Shown here piece by piece: positions 48,484-57,079 of a stretch of 64,000 nt of DNA (its first letter is position 1; each line of letters opens with the position of its first letter). Origin of the DNA: Sporosarcina luteola (GTDB taxonomy: Bacteria; Bacillota; Bacilli; Bacillales_A; Planococcaceae). The notes beneath the pieces were generated by a model, which was not told where the DNA came from, ran no database searches, and saw only the letters and a program-made list of their open reading frames with translations. Location of the stretch: NCBI GenBank assembly GCA_014204635.1, contig JACHLS010000004.1, positions 334,370 to 398,369 of the forward strand, given 5' to 3'. The translations under genes were made by a program, and so were the position numbers.

Positions 48484-50064
48484 TTACTGTCCGCCAAACA
48501 TGCTCATCATATTAGCCGATTGGGCATTCGCTCGTTGTATTGCTGTCTCCATTGCGGTGAACTGTTTCCAATAACGATTTTCGACCATTTTCATGCGTTC
48601 TTCGAAGCGGTCGATTTGCTTGTTCATGTCATCGAGTGTTTTACCAAGAAGAAACGTGTCGTTCACGTCACCGACTTTGCCTGCCCGTTGCTGAATGGAT
48701 TTCTGGGTTTCATCCACTACTGCACGAATCTGACGAGCAAATCCATGTTTAGATTTATCTTCGTCTTCATCAAATGCAAACATTTTGTGGAGTTTACTTG
48801 GATCTTCTGCGATTGCTTTTTTTAGTTCTTTCTCATCAATAACAAGTTTACCATTTTCCAAGTAACTCTTAGAGGTTGTGATACCGATGTCTTTTAAAGA
48901 CATTTTACCTTCGCCTTCTCCAAATGACCCCATCAGAACAGTTCTCATTTTGGAAAGCATGCTTGAAATATCGGAGTCATTCCGAAGCGTTCCACTCTTC
49001 GCTTTTTCTTCCCAAAGTTCAATTTCTTTTTCCTTCATGTCTGCCTTCTGTTCAGAAGTTAGGGGTTGATAAGAACGATATTTAGGTTCACGAATCTTTT
49101 TATTTAAATCTTCAATCAGATTGTTATAATCATCGATGTATTTAACAATGGAATCGAATATTTTATCAGTATCAGGTGAAGAGGTGAACGATACTGATTT
49201 GCCGCCATCCGCGACTTTATAAGTTTTCCCATCAATCTCAATTGACCCATTTGCATCTTCCACCAAGGGGGATGTAACCTGTTTTAAATTCACTTCAAAT
49301 CCGTTTAGTTGGAATGTGTTTGAAGATCTTTCTGTTTGAAGGCCGTTAAATGTAAAAATAGCGTTTTGCCCCGACTTGGACGGACCACCTAACTTCAGTG
49401 CGGAAGATAAATCCTCTGACCCTTCCCGGTTTCCAGCCGTAACTGAAATTGTTCCAGCACCGGAATCCTTAGCAGACATGGCAATAACTCCAGTACCTGA
49501 ATCAAAAAAGGCGGAAGCGCCAGTCTTTTCGTTTATTTTAGCAATAACCCCTGCAATGGAATCAAATTTCGAAAACTCCAGTACTTCAACCTTTGACTTA
49601 TCCCCAATTTGCGTTGTAACTGTCAAGCTCGTAAACCCAGTTGCCAATCCCAAATCCTCAAGGCTCGTATTATAATACTTGTCGGCTGTCAGTTCGTTTC
49701 CGTTCTTATCGGAAAAACCCGAGCCTGTTTTCAATGTTTCACCATGTAGAATCGTCGTGGTCGCCAGCCGATGCACTTCAATATTTCCTGCAAATTCACT
49801 GGAAGAGCTCATATTTTTAATGGCCACATCATCCGAAGAAACGCTGACAGTCTTATAGTTAAAATTCTTCGACAAGATCATATTATTAAATGTATTCTGG
49901 CTGAAATCAAATAGCTGCCGATTGACAGCACGGTAATCATTGACTTGCCACTCCAAATATGATTTCTTCTGTGCAATCTTATCCAACGGAATCCGTTGCG
50001 CTTTCATTAAATCCTTAATAATCTGGTCAGTATCCATCCCAGATGCCATTCCACCAATTCTCAT
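48484..50064 (-). CDS. fliD: Flagellar hook-associated protein 2 (filament cap)
   Basis: Caps the growing filament. 526 residues with the N-terminal FliD_N domain (MRIGGMASGMDTDQIIKDLM) and the C-terminal FliD_C domain with coiled coil (about 440-500). Start ATG 50064 follows AAGGAGG by eleven bases; the frame is open further up to 50112 without a ribosome site. Sigma-D promoter lies ahead of flaG. Confidence 0.95.
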   Translation of the reverse strand: MRIGGMASGMDTDQIIKDLMKAQRIPLDKIAQKKSYLEWQVNDYRAVNRQLFDFSQNTFNNMILSKNFNYKTVSVSSDDVAIKNMSSSSEFAGNIEVHRLATTTILHGETLKTGSGFSDKNGNELTADKYYNTSLEDLGLATGFTSLTVTTQIGDKSKVEVLEFSKFDSIAGVIAKINEKTGASAFFDSGTGVIAMSAKDSGAGTISVTAGNREGSEDLSSALKLGGPSKSGQNAIFTFNGLQTERSSNTFQLNGFEVNLKQVTSPLVEDANGSIEIDGKTYKVADGGKSVSFTSSPDTDKIFDSIVKYIDDYNNLIEDLNKKIREPKYRSYQPLTSEQKADMKEKEIELWEEKAKSGTLRNDSDISSMLSKMRTVLMGSFGEGEGKMSLKDIGITTSKSYLENGKLVIDEKELKKAIAEDPSKLHKMFAFDEDEDKSKHGFARQIRAVVDETQKSIQQRAGKVGDVNDTFLLGKTLDDMNKQIDRFEERMKMVENRYWKQFTAMETAIQRANAQSANMMSMFGGQ

Positions 50065-50080
50065 ATCGTTGTGTGCCTCC

Positions 50081-50449
50081 TTATATCTTGTGGTCAATGA
50101 GTAGTCCGACAAATTCCTTCATGGCTGCATAAATATCCATCAGTTTCTTGGAAGGGATTTCGCGGACGACTTCGTCTGTTTTTGAGTCGACGATCGTGAC
50201 ATAGTATTCGTTCAGTTGATCATGGAGTTTAAATCGTAGTTGTGTGTTGACGCTCTCTAAAAAGTTATTCATGCTGTCGGTCATTTGCTGCGCCTTTTCG
50301 ACAGGCAGTGCCTTTTCTTCACTTGCCAGTTCTTGCACTTGCGCAGAGATGGCTTGCACTTCCTCTACCATGAACTCTGTATCTGACGCTGCATTTTCCG
50401 CACTTGGTGCAATATGAGGCACGGTGCTACCCCCAATGCGTCCAACCAT
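50081..50449 (-). CDS. flaG: FlaG family protein (YvyC-like)
   Basis: A 122-residue FlaG protein, linked to control of filament length. The conserved C-terminal segment LRFKLHDQLNEYYVTIVD and EVVREIPSKKLMDIYA is present. First gene of the flaG-fliD-fliS-fliT operon, which has a clear sigma-D promoter. Confidence 0.92.
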   Translation of the reverse strand: MVGRIGGSTVPHIAPSAENAASDTEFMVEEVQAISAQVQELASEEKALPVEKAQQMTDSMNNFLESVNTQLRFKLHDQLNEYYVTIVDSKTDEVVREIPSKKLMDIYAAMKEFVGLLIDHKI

Positions 50450-50489
50450 AATCCCAATCCTCCTGTACTTAAGAACTTCGTTATTGTTT

Positions 50490-50516
50490 GTATCGGCTTG
50501 TTTTCTTTGAAGTTGA
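50490..50516 (-). promoter_or_regulatory. Sigma-D promoter of flaG-fliDST
   Basis: Minus strand TCAA at 50513-50516 and GCCGATAC at 50490-50497, spacer 15. Consensus is TAAA-N14-16-GCCGATAT, so only one mismatch in each box. Confidence 0.85.
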
Positions 50517-50888
50517 GGAAACTGTCTTAAAAAATGCCCGCTCGCCTTTCTTACATGAAATGCCGGTATTTTTTATGAAATTGCATAGAATTATAGAAAA
50601 AGTTAATATGTATCTGGAAGGATCCTTTAATAAGATTGCGAGGCGCTGTCGCATCGACAGCTGAACTGCATTCCAACATGTATGGGAAGGCAGCTCATAA
50701 GATGACGATGGGGAGGTCGTGTAAGTTCTTTTTTACTGTTCCTTCAGTTCCTCCATATTAAATAGAATGCAAACACACGGCCAATCAAACCTATTACACT
50801 TCAATTGGCAAAGGCTGCAACCCCCGTCTTTCGGGTCATGACATGATAGGGAAACTCCAGTCATCTGGCTGATAAGTCGATTATAAAC
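50517..50888. other. Intergenic region with several small inverted repeats
   Basis: About 370 bases between the globin sensor and flaG. It holds a perfect 7-bp inverted repeat GCTGTCG-CAT-CGACAGC (50645-50661), a short CCCG-TCTTT-CGGG hairpin (50821-50833) and CCAG-TCAT-CTGG (about 50857). No gene and no riboswitch class could be matched. Confidence 0.4.
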
Positions 50889-52181
50889 CTATAGACGACT
50901 TGCAGTATCGTTCAATTCTTCCACGGTTACCGCCATATTTTCAACAATGACATGATACTCCATAATATTCTTGAGCAGTGTTTCAATCGTATTCGTGGCC
51001 TCTTCTACAAAGTGCAAATTCTCGTCCATTCCGGCTACGATTTCTTTGAACGTGCCCTTTGTTTCTCTGGAACTCTTCATCCCGACCCCCATTTGACGAT
51101 CAACTGTTGTCAACGTATGAACCATTCCATCGATGAACGTATGGTTCAAGCGAATCAATTGGATCATCCGAAAGACGGACTCGCGAGTTTCTTCTGCCAG
51201 CTCCCGGATTTCCTTAGCGACTTGCTCCGTTTTAGCATTTTTTGAGAGGTGTGGCCTCGATTCCGTCTCCACTCGGAGGGCCAATAAGTTAATGTTGTCG
51301 GCTATCGTTTTCACAATATTGATGATCTCGATGACTTCCCAAGAGGATTCCTTGATGAGCCGAAATAGTTGCTGTACTTCTGTAATGGAAGACTTGATTC
51401 GCTTCATTTCTTCATTCAAGCGTTTCATTTGAGTAAAGCCATCGTGTGCCAAGAGCTGTGTTTCTGAAGATTGATGCTCTGATTGATGGACTGCAGATGA
51501 AGCCAGCTCCCCTTTCCGCTTCAACTGATGCATGGCCAATTTGGCGGTTTTGCTGATCACCAGAAGATTTTGACTCGTCGCACAGATATCCACTTTGATT
51601 TCCTTCTTCACTCTGTCATTTTCATTTTTCAGGCCCTCTACATACTGGGCATGATATTCCGCTAATACAAGCTGCTGCTCCATATTAAGTACTTTTAATA
51701 AAACACTGATGTAGTGAGTCGCATGCTCCCGGCTGACCAACGTGTTGGAAATCAGATCAATTAATCCACTTTGCAGCATATGGAAGGAAGCCAAATACCA
51801 TTGCGGCTGCAGGCCGATTTTGTAATGGACTTGTGCAATGGAGAGCCGCTTTCGAACATACTTTTCGTCAAATTCCCCTCTCAGCGTTTCCTTTACATGT
51901 CCGATCATTTTGGTGGCCAGCGATTCCATCGAGCTGTGCTGTTGAATGAACTGCGAAATGTCTGGTACACTCTGCAGCTTATGGATAAACTGTACGAGCA
52001 CCATATCCAAATAAGGTTCCATCAAGGCGCCAAGCTGTTTGATTTCTTTTACATCCGCCTCCGTCATCCCTACAACATGGAGATGATGATTGAGCCGATC
52101 AAAACGCGGCGCCCACATTTCTGTTACGTCCGATCCTTGTTCCCCTATCCACTCGCTTGAATGCCGATCACTTGTCTTCAT
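50889..52181 (-). CDS. Globin-coupled sensor (HemAT-like) with degenerate signalling domain
   Basis: A 430-residue soluble protein. Residues 25-185 form a sensor globin with the heme-ligand His119 in IAQVHYKIGLQPQWY, very like HemAT. The rest is a long helical domain in the place of the chemotaxis signalling domain, but its tip reads NINLLALRVETESRPHLS (297-313) instead of the [22 protein letters not shown] motif, and the following GKGFAVVA is missing. It may not couple to CheA-CheW. Likely an oxygen or NO sensor. A weak sigma-D-like box precedes it. Confidence 0.85.
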   Translation of the reverse strand: MKTSDRHSSEWIGEQGSDVTEMWAPRFDRLNHHLHVVGMTEADVKEIKQLGALMEPYLDMVLVQFIHKLQSVPDISQFIQQHSSMESLATKMIGHVKETLRGEFDEKYVRKRLSIAQVHYKIGLQPQWYLASFHMLQSGLIDLISNTLVSREHATHYISVLLKVLNMEQQLVLAEYHAQYVEGLKNENDRVKKEIKVDICATSQNLLVISKTAKLAMHQLKRKGELASSAVHQSEHQSSETQLLAHDGFTQMKRLNEEMKRIKSSITEVQQLFRLIKESSWEVIEIINIVKTIADNINLLALRVETESRPHLSKNAKTEQVAKEIRELAEETRESVFRMIQLIRLNHTFIDGMVHTLTTVDRQMGVGMKSSRETKGTFKEIVAGMDENLHFVEEATNTIETLLKNIMEYHVIVENMAVTVEELNDTASRL

Positions 52182-52262
52182 GATAATCTCCTCTCGAAAT
52201 CATCTTTCTTACTTTATTCATCGACATTCAAGTAGGAAATTGAACTAATTTAATAGAATTTT

Positions 52263-52970
52263 TTACAAATTTTCGCATTTCTTAATAAATGTGGTGAAGA
52301 GTTGTTGGGATGCAGTATCTCCTGCGATGCTCAATTCCTCAGGATGCCACTGGACGCCCAATACGAAATAGTGATTCACACTCTCCAATGCTTCAATAAT
52401 TCCATCACTTGTTTGGCCCGTCACAACAAACGGACTTGGCACTTCCCGTACTGCTTGGTGATGAAATGAATTCACTCGAATGGCATCACGTCCCACAATT
52501 TGATGCAATAGACTCTTCGGTGCAAGCGTGACTACATGGGAGGCGAAGCTTTTCGCCGCTTTTTGCCTATGCTGAAGCAACGGACCGTCATACTGAGCAG
52601 TTATATCTTGATAAACGCTCCCTCCACATACAATATTCAACAATTGCATTCCTCTACAAATACCGAGAATCGGTTTATTGGCATTTAAAAATTGCCGTGC
52701 CAAAGCAACTTCTGTCACATCCCGTTCAGGGGTCACCTTTCCGAGTTCGGGGTGCGGCTCTTCATCAAACAAATATGGGGCGACGTCATCTCCGCCCGAT
52801 AAAAGTAAACCATCAAGCGCTTCCACGATTCGCTTGATATCCTTCTCTACTCCTGTTGGTATAAGCAGCGGTGTTCCACCTGCCTGAAGGATGGCATGTA
52901 CGTAGGCATCAGGAATGATTTGTTTCTCTCCATCCGCCCTATCCATTGTGATCCCAATAAACGGTTTCAT
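52263..52970 (-). CDS. Class I glutamine-amidotransferase-like hydrolase (peptidase C26)
   Basis: Gamma-glutamyl-GABA hydrolase/PuuD-type protein, 235 residues. Nucleophile Cys lies in GICRGMQLLN and the His-Glu pair in GVQWHPEE; the LSGGDDVAPYLF segment is family-specific. It may cleave gamma-glutamyl amides in polyamine or cell-wall metabolism. It stands alone between two motility-related genes. Starts at ATG 52970 after AGGGAGG. Confidence 0.88.
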   Translation of the reverse strand: MKPFIGITMDRADGEKQIIPDAYVHAILQAGGTPLLIPTGVEKDIKRIVEALDGLLLSGGDDVAPYLFDEEPHPELGKVTPERDVTEVALARQFLNANKPILGICRGMQLLNIVCGGSVYQDITAQYDGPLLQHRQKAAKSFASHVVTLAPKSLLHQIVGRDAIRVNSFHHQAVREVPSPFVVTGQTSDGIIEALESVNHYFVLGVQWHPEELSIAGDTASQQLFTTFIKKCENL

Positions 52971-53078
52971 CCGTAAATCCCTCCTTTTACAATTTAATGT
53001 AGTCTATGTTTTACGCTTCGCGCCCAAACATAACAGCAGAAATGCCAATGTGGTAATTTTTACATTGTATTAAGCTAT

Positions 53079-53104
53079 TCAAATTGAACGTACGGTGCCG
53101 AAAT
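53079..53104 (+). promoter_or_regulatory. Sigma-D promoter of the chemoreceptor
   Basis: TCAA at 53079-53082 and GCCGAAAT at 53097-53104, spacer 14; one mismatch from consensus in each box. Fits a motility-regulon chemoreceptor. Confidence 0.75.
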
Positions 53105-53138
53105 AAAAAAGTACCTATTTTTAGAAAGGGGATGTCCC

Positions 53139-55103
53139 ATGTTCACATCCATAAAAACGAAAATTACACTTACAATGGCACTATTATTTATTTTGGGCAT
53201 ATCCCTCATGACTTTTATGACGAATGACCAGGCGAAAAAGCAATCGTCTGGGAACATGATTCAATCGAGTTCTTCCATTGTGAATGAAATGCGATATGGC
53301 ATTGTCAACTATCTGTTGCAATTCGAAAAGGGACTCGACTTCCTTGCGAATTCAGAAACGATTGTTCATTCCGATGATCCTCCAGAGTTGGAAAGTATCT
53401 TCTCTCGTTTCCTAGCTTCCTATCACGGTACCTCCGCTGTTTATTTCGCTTCAGCTAAAAAGGACCTGACAATTGTTCCGCATAGCAACCTGAGTGCAGG
53501 TTTTGATCCGACAGCCCGATCCTGGTATCAAGAGGCCTCCGCTTCTCCTAAAAATATCTATTGGTCAGAACCTTACAAAGATGAAGCAACAGGAGATTTT
53601 GTCATTACTGCTTCCAAAGCGGTGGTCGTCAAGAACAAGGTGATCGGCGTCGTGGGACTCGACATCCAACTTGGTGCTGTACAAGACGAATTATCAAGCA
53701 CCGATGTTGGCTATGATGGTTATCCAGTGCTTTACGACAAAACAGGTGTGGCGATTTCCCACCCAACGAGAGCCGGGGAAAATTTAATGGAATTTCCGGA
53801 TGTGCGATTGTTATATGAAAAAGACTCCGGTAAAGCTTATTTCAAGGACGATAAAGGCGTTCCGCAAATAAACGTCTACACGACAATACCAAAGTTCGGA
53901 TGGAAAGTGGGGGCCGTCTATAAAGAAAGCGAAGTGTATGGACTGGCGACTTCCTTGCGAAATTCTATGCTGATCATCGCCGCCATCACATTAACCATCA
54001 TTTTGTCTGCTCTATATGTCACCGTGCAGCGGATGACGCGTCCGCTCGGCACGTTACGCAACCTAATGGACACAGTATCACAAGGCGATTTGACAGTCCG
54101 GTCCACTAGTACAGCAAAAGATGAAATTGGAAAGCTTGCTCAAAATTTCAATACAATGATTGATCAAATGAATTCCATTATCTCCGTCGTCCGTTCCTCT
54201 GCTGGCAACGTTCGAAGCAATTCGGAAAATTTGAGTGCGGTAGCAGAGGAAACTAGCGCATCCAGTGCGGAAGTTGCTCATGCGATGACCGAAATTGCGG
54301 GAGGCGCCGCCAAATCGGCCGAGGACTCGGAGACAGTTGCAGAACGAGCGGATGGGCTTGGCCAACAAATTAATGAAATCATTTCGAAAGCAGAGCAGAT
54401 GTCTCACATAGCAAACCAAACCAAAACAATGAACGATAACGGTCAAGGCCAAATGATCGAATTGAACTCATCCTTTCAATCATCTGCAGACCGCTTCCGT
54501 GTTATGGTGAAAGAATTTAACGCATTGGATGAGAAAGTGAATGCGATCGGCGGCATCATGAATACCATCACTAACATTTCTTCTCAAACAAACCTTCTTG
54601 CCTTGAACGCGAGCATTGAAGCGGCCCGGGCTGGAGAACACGGAAAAGGATTTGCCGTCGTTGCTGAAGAAGTGCGTAAGCTGGCTGAGCAATCCACACG
54701 GGCAACAGATGAAGTGAAACATATGATTACAGAGCTGGTTGCCGGTTCCCAAAACGCCTCAAAACAGATGGAGGAAACGATCTCGACTTTTAGACAACAA
54801 GGCATCGTCGTACAAGAAACCGAATCAACATTTAATCAGCTCTCCACACTCATGGAAACAATGCAGTCCTCCATCCGTTCCGTGTTGGACGAAATTGAAC
54901 GAGTTGCCTTACTCAAAGAGGAAGTGGCTTTGACAATCGAAACGATGGCGGCAACATCCGAAGAGACAGCTGCAGCATGTGAAGAAGTGTGTGCTTCAAC
55001 AGATGAACAGCTGCGTGCTATCCAGACAGTGACAGATTCAGCGCTGACCCTTACGGAATTGAGCGAAGAACTAAATATGGCAATTGAACGATTTAAAGTA
55101 TAA
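53139..55103 (+). CDS. Methyl-accepting chemotaxis protein with dCache sensor
   Basis: Transmembrane chemoreceptor, 654 residues: TM1 (7-27), outer dCache domain (about 35-270), TM2 (275-295), HAMP (296-348), and a full signalling domain with the CheA/CheW tip [18 protein letters not shown] (483-500). The sensor shows R127-x-W129-Y130 and D175 (GLDI), the pattern known for amino-acid-binding dCache domains, so an amino acid ligand is likely. Sigma-D promoter upstream and terminator downstream. Confidence 0.95.
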   Translation: MFTSIKTKITLTMALLFILGISLMTFMTNDQAKKQSSGNMIQSSSSIVNEMRYGIVNYLLQFEKGLDFLANSETIVHSDDPPELESIFSRFLASYHGTSAVYFASAKKDLTIVPHSNLSAGFDPTARSWYQEASASPKNIYWSEPYKDEATGDFVITASKAVVVKNKVIGVVGLDIQLGAVQDELSSTDVGYDGYPVLYDKTGVAISHPTRAGENLMEFPDVRLLYEKDSGKAYFKDDKGVPQINVYTTIPKFGWKVGAVYKESEVYGLATSLRNSMLIIAAITLTIILSALYVTVQRMTRPLGTLRNLMDTVSQGDLTVRSTSTAKDEIGKLAQNFNTMIDQMNSIISVVRSSAGNVRSNSENLSAVAEETSASSAEVAHAMTEIAGGAAKSAEDSETVAERADGLGQQINEIISKAEQMSHIANQTKTMNDNGQGQMIELNSSFQSSADRFRVMVKEFNALDEKVNAIGGIMNTITNISSQTNLLALNASIEAARAGEHGKGFAVVAEEVRKLAEQSTRATDEVKHMITELVAGSQNASKQMEETISTFRQQGIVVQETESTFNQLSTLMETMQSSIRSVLDEIERVALLKEEVALTIETMAATSEETAAACEEVCASTDEQLRAIQTVTDSALTLTELSEELNMAIERFKV

Positions 55104-55108
55104 CGCTA

Positions 55109-55143
55109 AGAGCGTCAGAGACATATGTCCTGATGCTCTTTTT
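55109..55143 (+). terminator. Terminator of the chemoreceptor gene
   Basis: AGAGCGTCAG-GACATATGTC-CTGATGCTCT hairpin with two mismatches, then TTTTTC, six bases after the stop. Confidence 0.85.
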
Positions 55144-55288
55144 CATTTAAAACAAACCATTATTCTGAAATAGATTTTAACTTCTACATTCTATAAACCT
55201 CCTATTATTATAGCCAAATAGTAATATACAAAACAGCAACATATATACCGAAATCCCTTAATCTCAACTAGAAAGAAGGCAGCAAGAC

Positions 55289-55490
55289 ACGCTTAAATCC
55301 ATTAAAACCTCAGTCATTGTTCTTATTATAATTAGTATTTGGCTGATCACCACATTTGCCAATCTGCAAATGAAAAAGGAAACGCAGGATAATATCATTC
55401 AATAAAGTGAAATGCTTGTAACTGAAACGGCAGGTTATATCGATACCTTTCTGGAATCTTATGAGATAGGTCTTTTGCAGTAATCCTAGT
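55289..55490 (+). pseudogene. Decayed N-terminus of a second chemoreceptor
   Basis: In the frame starting at 55292 the sequence encodes LKSIKTSVIVLIIISIWLI, then a polar run and YIDTFLESYEIGLLQ, the same layout as residues 4-65 of the intact chemoreceptor just upstream (SIKTKIT, membrane helix, then [12 protein letters not shown]). The expected ATG is ACG (55289-55291), and TAA stops interrupt at 55403 and 55481. Nothing like the rest of the gene is left before 55640. An AGAAGG-type site remains ahead. A degraded paralogue. Confidence 0.7.
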
Positions 55491-55643
55491 CTTCATGGAT
55501 CGCTGATTTGAATATGGAGGAACCTGTAAATTCTACTTTTCGCTCGATTACGTCTGGGAATCGCTCATATAATCAGCTGAACGGTCGTTTTTGTAAGCAA
55601 AGCCCGATAGACTAGTCAACATATCCATAATTAAAATAAATAA

Positions 55644-55672
55644 GATGACTCCGTTTCAGCAGCGGAGTCATC
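55644..55672 (-). terminator. Terminator of the Wadjet operon
   Basis: GATGACTCCG/CGGAGTCATC 10-bp stem with a 9-base loop; on the minus strand TTATTTATTTTAATT follows. It lies about 100 bases after the jetD stop. Confidence 0.7.
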
Positions 55673-55770
55673 CATTAAGTAGATACAAACTAGATTGTTG
55701 AGTCTTGGTCTTGTTAGTATTCCCATATGAATTAACTGACGTTCTCTTAATGCAAAAGCAATTTCCTCAA

Positions 55771-57060
55771 CTACATAATCCTATTCATCATCTCTTCAAC
55801 AATCGCCTCTTGGTACCCCGCTTTTCCGTCTTCCTTGATCACACTGGCTAATTCAATGAGTTCAGGATGATCAATGCCATTGCATTTAGCCAAGCGGTCA
55901 CTTTCCAGCTTTTTCATCGGATTGCTCAACCGATACGAATTGATATCCATGCACCATAATTCGATCTGGCCCGGATAGCGTTCAAGCAGACGTTGCGCCA
56001 TGGAGAGCCCTTCAGGATCAAAATCTCCCGAATAATGGAGCTGGAAACCTGACTTTACAAGACTATCCATCATAAGGAGTGACGCAAGTTTGAATTGGCC
56101 GTTCGTTGAGATGATTGGCAAGCCAGGCAAATGAGCGAGCAGTTCCGAGCAGACACCCGAATTTTCCACGATCCAGACGTGTTTTCCTGACAGTGGCCGG
56201 ATCGCCGAAAGTGTCACGATCTCGCGAAGCGGAACATGCAATACAGCCCCAACTTCAACAGCCGCCCTCCATACGGGATAATCCTTTCCTTCTTTTGCAA
56301 TGGCTAAAAAATTGGCCAGCGTGACGAAGTTCAACAGATCATCCCGGTAAATATTAAATGAATTGAGGAGTTCATTCACATCTTCGGTGGCAGTCGGGAT
56401 AATGCATTTCTCTTCTTTCCTCTCAACTTCCATCTCATTACGATTTTTTAGAACTACGAGAGTATGCAATAACAATTTCCCAAGTTCTGTATTTAAATCA
56501 AACGCATGCGGATCTCCCGTTATTTGTTGACTGAAAAATGGCAGTCTGACTGGACTTTCGGGCAGATGAAGTAGGCAATCGTGGAGCCTTTCCGCCATGG
56601 AGCAGAAGTTATCTTCATCCTGTTCAGCGATTTGGATGATCCATCTTGCTTCTGCAGGCTGTGCAATCAAGCAATCCAACCAGAAGGATAGTGCGGGAAA
56701 CTCTTCACGCAACGCGAGGAGAAGATTGCAAATCCGATTATGCCTTTCCGCCTCCTGCTGGCGTTTCGACCGAATCTCTTCGCCGAAATAGGCATCCAAC
56801 AACGCTTTCAAGTCCAATTCACTAAACCGCGTCTCAAATAATTGCCGTTCGAAATCCAGCAGTGAAACGGAACCTTTTCGTCGCAACTGATCGGCTGTCA
56901 CGCCGAAAAACTTGGCAAGCTGTTCTAGTTCATCTTCCGAAAACATTGCTGCCGTTACATTGCCGCCAATTCTGCCTAGGGATTCGTATTTTTTCCGGAA
57001 AGCCAAAAATAACTTTCCGTAAACGGGCTCACTTTTAAAAAAGGTTAGCGCTTCCCTCAC
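55771..57060 (-). CDS. jetD: Wadjet subunit JetD, TOPRIM nuclease (TIGR02679-like)
   Basis: DNA-cleaving subunit of an SMC-type anti-plasmid system. 429 residues: an N-terminal region of the DUF3323 type, then a C-terminal DUF2399 TOPRIM domain related to topoisomerase VI subunit A. The metal-binding acids are present: E299 in WIVENSG and D346/D348 in GDFDPEG. In studied Wadjet complexes this subunit cuts closed circular DNA once the SMC motor has looped it. Starts with GTG 57060 after GGGGGGAG, 19 bases behind jetC. Confidence 0.9.
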   Translation of the reverse strand: MREALTFFKSEPVYGKLFLAFRKKYESLGRIGGNVTAAMFSEDELEQLAKFFGVTADQLRRKGSVSLLDFERQLFETRFSELDLKALLDAYFGEEIRSKRQQEAERHNRICNLLLALREEFPALSFWLDCLIAQPAEARWIIQIAEQDEDNFCSMAERLHDCLLHLPESPVRLPFFSQQITGDPHAFDLNTELGKLLLHTLVVLKNRNEMEVERKEEKCIIPTATEDVNELLNSFNIYRDDLLNFVTLANFLAIAKEGKDYPVWRAAVEVGAVLHVPLREIVTLSAIRPLSGKHVWIVENSGVCSELLAHLPGLPIISTNGQFKLASLLMMDSLVKSGFQLHYSGDFDPEGLSMAQRLLERYPGQIELWCMDINSYRLSNPMKKLESDRLAKCNGIDHPELIELASVIKEDGKAGYQEAIVEEMMNRIM

Positions 57061-57079
57061 CGCATCTCCCCCCTCTCTC

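Noticed and set aside
50517..50888. c-di-GMP riboswitch beside the motility genes
   Set aside because: GGCAAAGG and hairpins looked suggestive, but the conserved GACGCAAAGC core and tetraloop arrangement are missing on both strands.
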